From the NCBI GenBank assembly GCA_022695795.1, contig MU404056.1, forward strand, positions 1 to 64,000: a DNA stretch of 64,000 nt, in the 5' to 3' direction. The notes below the pieces were generated by a model. That model was not told the DNA's origin. It did not search any database and worked only from the letters and a program-made list of their open reading frames with translations. The stretch's first letter is position 1. Each line of letters begins with the position of its first letter. Below are positions 25,091 through 37,102 of the stretch, in pieces. The translations under genes were made by a program, and so were the position numbers. This DNA comes from Biscogniauxia marginata. Taxonomy: Eukaryota > Ascomycota > Sordariomycetes > Xylariales > Xylariaceae.

Positions 25091-26116
25091 GCCTTGCGCT
25101 AAACCCCGCACTTTTACTCTAATTAAAGGTAGTGTGGGCCAATGCGGGGAATTAGCCGCAAAACAGATCTAGTCACAAACTACGAACACTGGCTAGCACA
25201 GAGAATCCATCCACTTTCAATCTCTTTTCTTTTTTTTTTTTTTTTTTCTTTTTTCGTTTCACTCTTACTATAATTCAAGGCATAAATGGCAAGTCACCTT
25301 ACTATTGATGTCTGCTAGTATTGTTGGTAACACCTCAGGGTACTGTGTCAGCTTATAGAAAAGGCCCGTGTGGAACATTCATCTGGTTGTTGCATTATTG
25401 TATTGTAGTTTTTCTATGATTCAGGTAGACTTAGTAAATTGCCGAACTTCGTCGGCAGTATTGTAGGAGATCGAGTATTTTGGATCACGTTAATCTTGGC
25501 TTCGTCTACGTCCGGATCGTTCGGGATATTCGGGAATATCTGGTATCAGAGCATCTGGCTTGAATGAAATCAACATATTACTAGTCGCACCAACGCAGCC
25601 GTTCAACTTCGGAAATATTGATTTCGGTATTTAGTAGAAATATCACCGAACAAAGCAAAAATACTTCACTACCTATCCTTGCAGCAACAAGTAGGGAGGC
25701 TTCGAAAGTATTCACTGGTAGTTACTTTTTCCTACATACCGGAATTTTCTACAGAGTGACAATGTTGGCAAGTAAAGCACAGTATCTATTGGAGTCTGGT
25801 TGCAGGGATATTGAACGGTCGAGAGTCACATAGCTCTCCAGAACATAGTTCACCCTACCCTCGCTCCACCAAACCAACATCCACATCTCCATCACAAACA
25901 ATACTGTTAGATATTGGGTGAACTCGCCTCAATCATTTGTTCATATATTTGGGCCGTCCGCGCTGGGCTTTCTTTCCGAACCTACTTTGTCCTCTCACTA
26001 TCATTCAGGCCGCTTACGTTAATCTACGCCGCAGTTCCAAACGGCTTGAGGACACAGACCATCGAATCTCAGTCTCAAGTGCGTCGAGAGTACAGCAAGA
26101 ATACAAACGGTTCACC
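25091..26116. other. Upstream region of the O-methyltransferase with a copia remnant
   Basis: Contains a short inverted repeat (CCCCGCA at about 25102 and TGCGGGG at about 25153), a T-rich tract near 25227-25250, the copia remnant described separately, and about 450 bp directly upstream of the methyltransferase ATG. No intact gene was recognised. Confidence 0.5.
25322..25640 (+). mobile_element. Truncated Ty1/copia retrotransposon 5' end
   Basis: TGGTATCAGAGC at 25541-25552 is the classic primer binding site complementary to initiator tRNA-Met used by copia elements. Directly downstream one frame reads PTQPFNFGNIDFGI (about 25590-25630), which resembles the start of fungal copia Gag, and then hits two stops. 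A possible LTR start TGTTGG lies at 25322. The rest of the element is absent, so this is a relic in the promoter region of the methyltransferase. Confidence 0.5.
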
Positions 26117-27590
26117 ATGCAAAAGTCAACAGTATCTCAGACGGAGGATCTCCAATCGCTACTGCGAATCCTGAATGGAGAAATCCAAACCTATCTAAAG
26201 CCCTTCGCGAGCCGTAATGTTGCTCTTCCTTCTTTGAAATGTCTCCCTGATCTTGATTCAAGCGCACCCTATGTGACCGCGGGAGAGGTGACAGAGCCTA
26301 GGCGGAACATCATTCACATATGCGAGAAGATCACCGCGTTACTGCAAGGTCCTGGCACCTGGCTGACGCTTGAGGCCTGTGGACACCTAACCTCTTCCGC
26401 TATCTCGATCGCGTTGAAGCTCCGATTACCTCACCTCATCTCGTCGGATGCTAACGCGCCCACTAGTCTCGACGAGCTAGCTAAGATAACCGCAGCATCA
26501 CCAGAACTACTAAGTGAGCTACTTGCTTCTCTAATCATCTGGAGATATCAACTAACAGTTTCCACCAAGTGCGGATCCTCCGACATTTGACCCAACGCTT
26601 CATTTTTGAAGAGATAGCTCCATTATATTACGTCCAAAATGCAATGTCAAAGGCTCTTACGGACCCCGTTACCGATGCCTGGATTGGTCTGACGTAAGTG
26701 AGCCCCCCTCGTAGATGTTACCGTCGCTGATGCTTCTCTCTTAGGACAACTGACTTCCATCGGGCCTCTTGTGAACTTTTGGAATTTTTCACAGAGAAAA
26801 ACTTCCAAATGCCGCTCGATGAGAAATCTGCCTTTTCTAAGGCTTTCAAGAGTAAGAACCTCTCAACTGCAGAGTCCTCGAGCTAGCACTACTACAAGCT
26901 ACACGTTGCTAATTAACAGCAGCAAATTACAGTCTGTATGACTATTATAGCCTAGTTAACCCAGAGCGAGGACGATACTATGCTGCGTCTCAGCGTATCC
27001 GAACCACTGGGCCGCACACCCTCTATCCCTATGCACATCTGCCTCCAGGTTCCCGAGTGGTGGATGTGGGCGGAGGCAGTGGCCATATAACTGTTACTCT
27101 CGCCAGGCAGTATCCGGGGATCAGATTTATTATCCAGGATAGCGCAGATACAATCGCATACGGGCAGTCAGTGCATGGGTCTGAGGGGCTGTCCATTGAG
27201 TGGCAGCAGATAGATTTCTTCAGTGAACAGCCGATGAAAGGTGCCGAGGTATATCTTCTACGGCACGTCCTAATCGACCATCCCGATGGCATTACGCTTA
27301 AGATTCTAAATTGTATTGCCAATGCAATGGACGAGAAATCGCGCCTGCTGATTGCGGATGTCGTTGTCCCTGATCGATACGGCGAAGACTCAGATAGTCT
27401 CGTCAACGCCTTAGATTTATATCTGCTAAGTCTATTCAATAGCAAGGAACGTTCAGTGGAGCAGTTGGCAGGGCTGCTGGGTTCTGTTGAACGACCTCTG
27501 GAGATTGTTAAGGTTTGGAGACCTGATCCACTTGGCGCATTCGATTCAGTTACCGAGGAAGCGCTTTTGGAAGTCAAATTAAAGAAATAG
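26117..27590 (+). CDS. O-methyltransferase, class I SAM-dependent (PF00891 type)
   Basis: Likely methylates a hydroxyl of the pathway product or of an aromatic precursor. Four exons: 26117-26513, 26570-26693, 26745-26851 and 26920-27590; 1299 nt, 432 aa, the usual length. The ATG is in CACCATGC and introns have canonical donors GTGAGC, GTAAGT and GTAAGA. The N-terminal part (KITAASPELLMRILRHL across intron 1) is the dimerisation domain; the SAM motif DVGGGSG is at 258-264; RLLIADVVVPDRYGED follows. The expected catalytic motif HDWPD reads IDHPD, placing Ile328 where the family has the catalytic His; with LLRHVL upstream intact, this is a real substitution rather than a frameshift. Activity as a canonical O-methyltransferase is therefore uncertain. 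Confidence 0.88.
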
Positions 27591-28908
27591 GCGCAATCTT
27601 GCCATGTTTGATGTTGGTAACCTTCCCGGGCAGCCATGGCGCTACGAACAGAGCGGAACAGGGTTAGAACTGAAGCTAGAACGAGCGTTAAGGCTAGAGT
27701 TATTCAACATAATCTTCATATTTTCTTTCGCGCGTAAGGCGATACAAAACATTACATCGTGACCTGGGGTAGGTGTCAGCAGGCAGGGGAACGTACTATA
27801 CACCATTGATTTTGGCTTAGCGAAGGAATTCTCAGATGACGAGCAGCATAAGGGCTATTAGGGTCTCCTCTTTGGCGGAACGGGTCGCTATGCCAGTATC
27901 AACAATTACAAAGGCCTTGGTAAGCATCTCGACAACTTATCACAGCTGCGGCAACTAGTGAGGCAATCTTTGAAGGGTTATTTATAGTCATGGCGATGAG
28001 CGGGTCCGGAGAAAATAAGCTCCAAACTTCTTATTACAATATAGATGTCTGGCTACGTCTGCAAGATAATCGATGTCTTAACATTACTACCTGTATAACG
28101 GCAATAGAGTGTGGCGATAATTGCATTGTCATCGATGAGGTCACCAAAAATACTAACATCCCTGAAAGTGAGAGTGATTATGACGAGTATGACGAGTGCT
28201 TTGGCTAGATACTAGAGGAAGAGACTACCCAGGATGCCGAGATGGAGGAGGTTAGAGATAGCTAGAAATCCTAGCTCTAAAGATTGCGCCCTCCCCTTTA
28301 TCGTATAGACGACTTCATTCGCACTTGTTACGGCCCCGCTACGTTCTATGACCAGAATGACCACCTTCAAATATATAAGCGACGGCGAATACTCCGCTCG
28401 CTTCATATGTAGCTAGCTAGGTAGCCAGTCAGCAATACACCTAAGCACACAATCTTTTGTATGGAGTAGCTTTATAACGATGAATCGGATTTCGGAATAC
28501 TTGAAGATGTCATCTTCTCTGCGTAGGTTTCTGTAGTTGAATATTACGGTGACTATCGGTATTGCCTTATAAATATAACAGTAAAGGTTTGGTTAAGTCG
28601 TCATTCCCATCTACACGCTACGGGTTCGCATCACGACTGGCAGGCACGCATATCAACATATCAACGGATCAGACCCTGTTTAGCACGCCACGCTAGGGCG
28701 TGTAATTATTGCACTGTTCACCAGGGGATCTGTGCTCTATCCAGCTTCTATTTAAGGCCTGCCCCCTTACCCTTGCCTATTATGTCCCGAGTATCCATTC
28801 CCGCACATACAACCTTACCATCTACATCACAAACACACAATTAGACCAACAACAAGTACCAAACTTGATTCCATCAACAAAGCTCCACTTAGAGAAACTC
28901 TTACAACG
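27591..28908. other. Region between methyltransferase and the split gene
   Basis: Besides the kinase relic, no gene is supported. The 3' UTR of the methyltransferase should lie at the start. The last about 170 bp before 28909 are rich in C, T and A (ACATACAACC, CATCTACATCAC), a typical fungal transcript leader for the split gene. Confidence 0.45.
27745..27925 (+). pseudogene. Casein kinase 1-like kinase fragment
   Basis: Three CK1 catalytic signatures appear in order but not in one open frame: LHRDL near 27755 (HRD loop), then, after a frameshift, GNVLYTIDFGLAKEF (DFG loop), a stop codon at about 27859, and FGGTGRYASIN, matching the CK1 TGTxRYxSIN motif. No N-lobe or substrate lobe could be found around it. 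A 72-codon frame at 27990-28208 could be a decayed C-terminal piece, but this is weak. It is a broken, partial gene. Confidence 0.65.
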
Positions 28909-29473
28909 ATGGACATCATACCTGATTTCCTTGACACAGCTCCACTTGAAGGCCCCCCTAAGACGGCGTTGGAGGCTTTCAAAACCCCTAGACTGCGCCG
29001 ATATCCCGGTCTCGCAAAGCAGATGAATTGCACTAGGCTCCTGAGATTTACCGATGACAAGATTGATATCCAGTGCAAACTCGACGGCAAGCACGTTACG
29101 TTAAGTATCGTATGTAATTTTCAATACTAGGAACGGCCATTCTCAGACTAAAATTCACCATATTAACCGTTCTCCCTTTCAGTCCCTTTTTCTAGTTCCT
29201 GCACAGATCTCGGCCAGCGGCTATAGTAGAGCGGTATAAACGGAACGCGATTGTGATGAAACAGCCATTCCCTTTCCAAACTGAATCAAACGTGGCCGAC
29301 GTGATTCAGAAAATGCAACAGGCCATGTCCGAAGCTCACGGCGACTCAGAGCAAGCCATTAAAATTAGGTACGGACCTAAATCATTCGAGTTTGCTCGAG
29401 ACAACGTGCATGCTTTTAGCATGGAGTCACGAATAAAACCACAAGCACTAGACTCCGATTCAAAAGATCCCCC

Positions 29474-29863
29474 TGTGACGAACCTCCCTATGTATTCCTA
29501 GTCAGCTGACTTCATAAATAAGTACGTACTAGATTTTCTTGATTTAAAGGTAACAATGAATTAAGATTAGTTTAAGTGATTTATAATGTTTTATTCGTTA
29601 GAGATTTCAAGGTACTTTCATTATAATGTTAAAAAGTAATTATAATCTTAAATTAATAGCTAAAAAACGAGAAATTAATTATATAAAAAATTTTAATTTA
29701 CTTATATTTTTTCTTTTCTTCACACAAAATAGTTAAGTCGGTGAATTACTCGTTCCTTATTCACGATTTACTGAATTACCTTAAGTTAATAAGTCGCTTA
29801 TTACTTATTCTCGATTCACTAAATCATCTTTGCTTACGTGACTTACATGTGAAATCCGTAACA
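29474..29863 (-). repeat. LTR (3' LTR of the Gypsy element)
   Basis: 390 bp, TGTGACGAACC...CCGTAACA. Aligns along its length with the other LTR; differences are almost all C/T or G/A transitions, and this copy is the more AT-shifted of the two. It is preceded by the target duplication CCCCC. Confidence 0.9.
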
Positions 29864-32800
29864 TTATTTTTTTTTTTCGAGGATCTTTGTCCCGAAGATA
29901 AGAAGGTCTTAAAAACCAAAAAGAAGTCATTTTGTGACGTATTAAAAAACTAGTAAAAAATAAAACTACTTTTTTAAAATTAATTATTTTAAACAAAAAA
30001 AAAGGAAATAGCTTATTCTTTTTACAAATAATCTAGGAAGAAGTATATAGCTTTTAAAGACTTGAGCCGTTATTCGGAATATATTCGTTTAAAACGCACT
30101 TATTATGACGTTTTTAGTATTTCGCGTAAAAATATAGTTAAAATTACTAAGTAATTTTAAAAAGTTAAAGCGAACCTAAAAAAGGCAAACGTTACGGCTA
30201 AAAAGGCTATAAATAAAGCGATAGTAATTATAAATAAAGCGCGTCGTCTTTAAACGTAAAAAGGCTTTTAGTTTAAGAAACTATAAAGAATAATTACTCG
30301 GGGTTTTAATTTCATTGAAGAACTAAAGCGTGTTAAGTTTAAAGAGGCGGAAGAGCAGCGGCGCCTCAATGTAAAGTTATAACGTAAGGAAGGAAAGCCA
30401 TATTAACCTAGACTTGCTTAAGACTTATTTACTACCTAGATTTTCCCTTTTTTTTTTTAACGATTTAGACCTCGACATTTAAGCCCTTTTAGCCGGTCTA
30501 GATTCTAGCGATAGAAATTTTCAACTTCCTTTATCAGGTTTTTTAAATGCTTAAGTAGTTCTTAAGTATTTTCTTTTAATAGGTAACCTTCTTATTTAAC
30601 AAAATATTACAATTAACCTTTAACTTATTTTAAATTTAGTATTTTTTCTATTTCGCACTTATTAAGGTTTTCCTTAAATTCTAATTAGTTTTTTAATAAG
30701 GCATTTTTTAGTGCTGATTTTAAAAGTAAAACATGAAATACAAAATGTATTTTAAATCTTCTTAGTAGTGCTAGTTTATAATTAACTTTTAAAATAACTT
30801 TTTTAATTTTATATAATTTTAACTTCTTAAACTTAAGTTTTTTGCTAGGCCGTTTTATTTTAATTTAAGGTATTTTTAATATTACGCCTTGTTATTAACG
30901 AAGCAAGTAAATTATATCTCTTTTCTTAAGAATTAATCCTTTAATTCTTTTTTTGTTATAATATTTTGTTATTTTATTTTAAATAAACTATAATTCTTTT
31001 TATAGCCGTTATTATACTACCTAAACCTTTTTGGATAGTACTTCTACTCTTAGGGCTTTTATTTCGATTTTTAGTGTTTTTATAAGTTCGATTGGTTATT
31101 TTTAGACTTCCGCTTTCTGCCTATATATTGCCTTATATAGTGACATCTTTATGTCTTTATTAACCGAAGTGTTATATGTTATTTAAGCTATTAATAGTAA
31201 TTTTACTTAGTTATTTATTTCTTAGTTAACATAACTTCGTAGATATTATTTCATTGTTTGGTTTAGTTTCTTTATTTATTTATTTATTTAGGGATAATAC
31301 GTTATAAACAACTTTTATTTAACTTTTATTCGTTTTATTAGGTTTATCCAAAATTTTAAAATAAATAACTTATTTCTATTTAAAATAATACGTTTCGGTA
31401 GTTTATATTTATTAACGTATTCTTTTAAGAAATTAAAAGCTAATTATTTTACTATATTCGATTCGTTAAATAATAGGAAGTAGGCATATTTCGTGAGTTT
31501 ATTAACAATTACTTATATGCTATTATAAGGTACTCTTATAATAGGATCTTTTGACTTAAGAAGTTTTATTACGAAATCCTATGTAATTATATGCCATGCT
31601 TTATTAAGTATTTAAGTTGGTTGTAATAGTTTATATGGTTTATATTGTAATACTTTAGCCTTATTATAAACGTTGTAATTCTTTATAATTCTTTTAATTG
31701 TTTATCGCATTTTTAGAAAGTCGAATTCTTTTTAAAGTCGTTTTATTATTTTGAAAATTCCTTGGTAATCGTATAGAAGATATTTATGGAATTCTTTAAC
31801 GAATTTATTTTATACTCGTTTTAGTATGTAAACCTTTTCTTTATACAAGAGAAGTTCGTTACTAAATCTTTGTTAAGACTGTAATTACTTTTCTTTTTAA
31901 TTGTAATTTTCCTTAAAACGTTATTTCTAGTTTTTTATATTAATTCGTATATAAACTAATATAATTAATTCGTTACTTTATTATTTAAACATCTAAATAT
32001 CTCTTTTATTGATTTTTGACTTATAATTTCCTTTTTTATTAAACAGGTTTATTTAAACGTTTTCCTTTCCCTTAATATAATAGATTTTAAAATTAAACTT
32101 GAATAAAAAAATCATTTAACGCTTATGTTTTTAGTTAAGCGTTTATATTGTTATAAATCGTGTAAAATTCTTGTAATTTAAATAAATATTAATAAGTTCC
32201 TTAGTTTTACTAAGCTATAGTTCCTATTCTTTTAATGCTTTAATAACTACTAATAATTCCTTGTTATAAATTTAATAATTTAATTTTATACTATATAGTG
32301 CTTTGAATAGGTACGCGACTAGGTATCATTTTTCATTATCTTCTAGCTACTTTAAAACTACTCCGATAGCGAAATTTAAGGCGTTTATCCTTAATCGCAT
32401 CCTTTTATTTTTATTTAAAAGTTTATATATAACCTCACTAGTTATTACCTCTTTTAGCTGCTGAAAAGCCTATTTAGCTTCTTTAATGAAATAAAAAGTT
32501 TCTTTTATTTTTATTAAAATAATTAATTCCGTTAATAGTTTAACAATTCGCCTAAAATCTTAAATGAGTTATTTAACATAATTAATAAAGCCAAAAAATG
32601 CGCGTACGTTTATGACATTCCTAGGTTCTAGCTAATTCTTAACTACTACTATTTTTTCCTTTTAAATACGGATTTCTTTTAAGCTTATTATAAACCCTAA
32701 ATAATCCAGTTTTCTAACATGCCATTTATTTTTAATTAAATAAACAAGTAGATTTACCTTCTCCAGGGCTTTTAACACTTGTTTTATATGTTTTTTATGT

Positions 32801-33484
32801 TCCTTCTCGCTTTCTAAGTAAATTAATATATCGTTTAAATAAACGAATATAAATTTATCTAAAAACTTACGAAAAACCGTTATAATTATATATTAAAATG
32901 TAACAAATGCGTTAATAAATTCAAACGGTATAACTTTATATTTATAATATCTATATATCGTTCGGAATGCGATATATTATTCATGTCTTTTAACTATTCT
33001 AATTATATAATAACCATCGCGAAGGTTTAGTGCTATAAAGATTAGGCCTTACTAATTTATTCTCTTATAAGTTTCATTAATAATCGATTACTCGTCGCCA
33101 CACTAAATTTCCTTCTTTATTAACACGTTATTTCTCGTTTTTATCGATTTTTAGTATTATAATTACTAAGTATCTTAATAAAGACTTTAATTCTTAAATA
33201 TATCTTTTATTAAAATCCTTTTAAATCCCTTTTTATAGTACTTTTTATTTTTCTTAATTTATAAAATACATTAAAAATAATTTTAGCTACTTTCCTTTTT
33301 TAAAGTAAATCTAGTAATCCCACTAGCTATATTCTAATAATTCTTTTTTTGTTTTATCTTTAAATAATTTATAAAAATAAAGATACTCGCGTAGTACTCT
33401 CTTTGTTAAATCTTTAAACTTAGTTACTCGAATTATATAAGCGATATATTTCGTTTTTATATCCGTTTTTTTAAAGTCACTTAC

Positions 33485-33680
33485 TGTTAGTAGGTACGTA
33501 CGTATGTAAAAGCAAATAACAATAGACGATATGAAAGATAGGGGTGAGACTGGTGTAATATTAATGTCTTAGGAGGGAAAAGTCTACCTGAGTTGTGCTG
33601 CCGAAAGCAGCCTATTTATACTTAAAGAATGTACTAGTTTCTGTGCGGGGACATAGCCCTTGTCTGTCAACCAACCATCA
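33485..33680. mobile_element. Solo LTR nested in the Gypsy element
   Basis: A 196-bp island of normal GC within RIP-degraded sequence, starting TGTTAGTAGG and ending AACCATCA, with a perfect 5-bp target duplication CTTAC at 33480-33484 and 33681-33685. TG...CA ends plus target duplication identify an LTR left after recombination of a full element. It shows no RIP, unlike its surroundings. Confidence 0.8.
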
Positions 33681-36600
33681 CTTACGGTACTTATTTCGTA
33701 ACTCGTAATAATTAACTCCTCCTATTCCTAATCTCAATAAAGCGTATTTATCTCGAAATTTATTCGTAAATTACTTCTTCTAAGTTAATTCATTTTTAGC
33801 ATTATATCATGACTTAATATATATATAATATTAAAAATGACTTACTTGAAATGTTTTTAAATGGTTATTAAAAAAGGAACTATCTCTCTTAACATTTTAC
33901 CATTCTCGTAACTAAATATATATCTTTTAAAGTTTTATAATTAATATAAATCTTATTTATATATTTATAATATTTTATCTTTTTAAGTTATCTCGGTTAA
34001 AATATAACTTTTATTTACTCTTAAGTCTATAAAAGCTTTATACTCCCTTCCATTATATTTAACCTTAATTATAATGATATTATTAAGTCTTAACTAGACT
34101 TTATATAAGGACTTACTATTTATGGCTTCTCGCTGCCTTATTAGCGAGAGCTTTTGCCGTTTTTTGGTTTTCCACGTCCCTTCTCTTTTAAGTTTCTTTA
34201 AGTTATTACAGTTTAAATATCTTTCTATTCTTAGGTTTTCATAAAAACGTGTTTTTAGTAATCGTTATTTAGATAATCTCTTTAATTATCTTTTACGTAA
34301 TAAAAAGTAAAAGGTTTATCCTTTATATAAAACCTCGCACATTAAAACTTTAATTCTTTCTCGAAAGCCCTTTTATAACTTAAATCTATTTTCCTGTTAA
34401 CTCGAAATCTTTTAAGGTTTTAAATTATCTTCGAATAAAAAGTATAATCCTCGAATTTACTTGCTAAGAATAACTCGATATTTCCTCATAAGTTTATATA
34501 GATTTTTAAAAACCCTCCCTTTTTCTTGAAATATGCCTTAATAATTCGTTTATAACTTAATTTAATCGCACGTATTTTTATTTATTATTTTATTAAGTGC
34601 TTTTCTACAAAACCGAATAAACCAGTATTATACTCAGCTCGTTTTTCGAGCTATTATAGAAAATATAGTCTTTTTTATAATTCTTATAATTCTTCCTCGA
34701 CTTCGTCTTCTTCGAAGCCCGCTCCAAGTAAATCATATACATCGCATAATATTAAAGTATAACATATATAACCCTTAATAATTACTTCGTGGCTTTTTTC
34801 GGAATTAAAATAAAGATAACATGCTTTAAAATAATGTGGTTATCGTGGAACATTATTATAGATATACTCTTTTTTTTTTATGTCATCACTTTCTAGTTCT
34901 TAAAAATAATAACCGGCTTTATCCTTAAAACTTCTATGTATTTAATAAACGTCGTTAATATAAAAGCTTTAATGTAATAATACATATTCCTTTTTCGGTT
35001 ATTTTTCCATCTTTAGTTCTATTTTAAGTTTTTTACCTAGTAACTCGTTAGGCTAACTAGTATTATTTAAACTTTAATAAACATTATAACTATTATTTAT
35101 ATAAACCCTCTAATTTAAGTTATTATATTAATTTTTTCCTTAATAAATTTCGCATTTATCGTCGTTATAATGGCTTTAATGTAACCTATTATAGTTTACT
35201 TTAATTTTTAAGTTGTATTCTAGTTTATAAGTATTATATTTATATAGTAATTCGCTTTTATTATATTTTTATTTAGCTTATTTCGGCGTAAAGTACCCTA
35301 AATACGAGTGGCCGTGCTTTAAATAATCTTTACAATCAATTTAATAATATTTATAACTTCTTTTTATAAGGATTTCCTTGTCTTTATTTGCCTTAATAGT
35401 AGTAATAATAAACATTTAATTTATTTCTTTATTATTTTTAAAATAAACTCTTATTTTAAAGGTTCTTTTCTCAAGTTAAAAAATCCTTCTTATTTTTAGT
35501 TTTTATTTCTTAGGACTTCGGTACTCGTTTTTATAATGTCCTTTTTTTCTATAATTAAAACACTCGATAGTTAACTTATCTCGTTTCTTTTACTCTTTTT
35601 AAGTAACGTTAATTTCAATAGGGTTCGATTTAATTCCAGTGCCTTTCCTTGTTCCGGCACTACTTTTATGATTTCCTTTTTTCTGCTAATCGCCGTTCTT
35701 TTGTTATATCGTCTTTTTCTTTTTAAAGTACCGTTTAAAGTTTTCGTTATTAATGGCAATTACCATTATAATGTAGTTATTAAACTTTCCTAGGTTCCTT
35801 TCTTTATATAAACTTGTTTTATACAACTTATCCTTTATATGGTTTTTTAATCCTTAATAAAATAAGTAATATAAGCTTTTAATAAGTAATTATAACTAAC
35901 TTATAAGTTTCTTGAACTTAATAACGTAATTTAAAGCCTTTTTATCTTGTCGTAATTTATAAAGTCGAGTTTTAACTTATTACTTAAGGATTAAGTTGCT
36001 AAATATAGATTTAAGTTGTTTTTTAAACTTCTTATAATTTTTAAAGACCTTTTTTATATCTCTTTAAACGTTTAATCCGTTTTCTAGATAATTTTTAACA
36101 CTAGTTAAAACCAGGTTAAAACAGTTTCGTCGAGGAGCTAAGATACCATGAAAACTTTTTATTTTTTAATAGTAATTGTTTCGTAATAAAACCGTAAATA
36201 GGTTCCGGCCTAAATTAAAAATCCTTTTAAATCGCTCGATTTATTATATTTGCTAAATATAATTAGTTTAAAACCCTTTATATCGAGAGTCGCTATATTA
36301 TTTTCGTCGTTTAAGTTGTTAAGGTCGTTATCGTTTAAAAGTGGTTTCGGTTGCTTATTTTTAAGAAGTAAAAGCTGTTTTGTTTATTTATTTTCTTTTT
36401 TAGGTGTTTCTTCCTTCTTCTCTTCTTCTTTCTTAAATGATTTTTCTTGCTAAGCTTTTGAGGTGTCTTTTTAAGACTCTTTTTTAGCTATAATTATAAT
36501 TAATTCTTATATTAATTTTTTTAAACCTTTTTATTATATTATAAAAAAATCTAAAGCTTTCGTTTAAAAGCTTGTTAGTTATTATTTTCTTACTTATTTC

Positions 36601-36709
36601 TTTTCTTATTACCCTTTGGTTTTAAGGGGTATACTTATCCTAGGATTTATTTGACCAAGAGTCCCTTTTTTTAAACTAATATCAAGTATTAATTAAGGAG
36701 CTATTAAAA

Positions 36710-37102
36710 TGTAACAAACCTCCTTATATATTCCTAGTTAACTAACTTCACAAATAAGTACGTATTAGATTTTTTTAATTTAAAAGTAATAATAAATTAA
36801 GATTAATTTAAGTAATTTATAATGTTTTATTCGTTAAAGAGATTTCAAGGTATTTTTATTATAATGTTAAAAAGTGATTATAGTCTTAAATTAATAGCTA
36901 AAAAACGAGGAAACTAATTATATAGGAAATTCCAATTTACTTATACTTTTTCTTTTTTTCATATAAAACAGTTAAGTCGGTGAATCGCTCGTTCCCTACT
37001 CACGATTTATCGAATCACCTTGAGTCGGTGAGTCGCTCGTTACCTATTCTCGATTTACCGAATCACCTTTGCTCACGTGACCTGCACGTGAGATCCGTAA
37101 CA
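36710..37102 (-). repeat. LTR (5' LTR of the Gypsy element)
   Basis: 393 bp, TGTAACAAACC...CCGTAACA. Retains higher GC than its partner and contains an internal direct repeat of about 43 bp (GGTGAATCGCTCGTTCCCTA / GGTGAGTCGCTCGTTACCTA). Followed by the target duplication CCCCC at 37103-37107. Confidence 0.9.

Larger units (their letters stand above)
29474..37102 (-). mobile_element. Ty3/Gypsy LTR retrotransposon, RIP-inactivated
   Basis: Two LTRs (29474-29863 and 36710-37102) start TGTRACRAACC and end CCGTAACA, and the whole is flanked by a 5-bp CCCCC duplication (29469-29473 and 37103-37107). Coding relics are on the minus strand: a Gag zinc knuckle about 35510-35570 with cysteines turned to tyrosine, and reverse transcriptase about 32750-32990 showing IPFEFINAFVTFQ (from MPFGLTNAPATFQ) and VYLNDILIY (from VYLDD, a G-to-A change), followed by RNase H-like sequence. 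An A-rich purine tract abuts the left LTR on the minus strand, as expected for a polypurine tract. All frames are saturated with stops, so it is dead; intact homologues could exist elsewhere. Confidence 0.92.

Noticed and set aside
27990..28208. 72-codon plus-strand frame with acidic end
   Set aside because: Could be a decayed continuation of the kinase fragment, but no kinase motif is visible and it has no start context; not listed as a gene.
35571..36453. Short open frames within the Gypsy element
   Set aside because: Basic or Ser/Phe-rich products of AT-rich RIPed DNA; they are relic or chance frames of the dead element.
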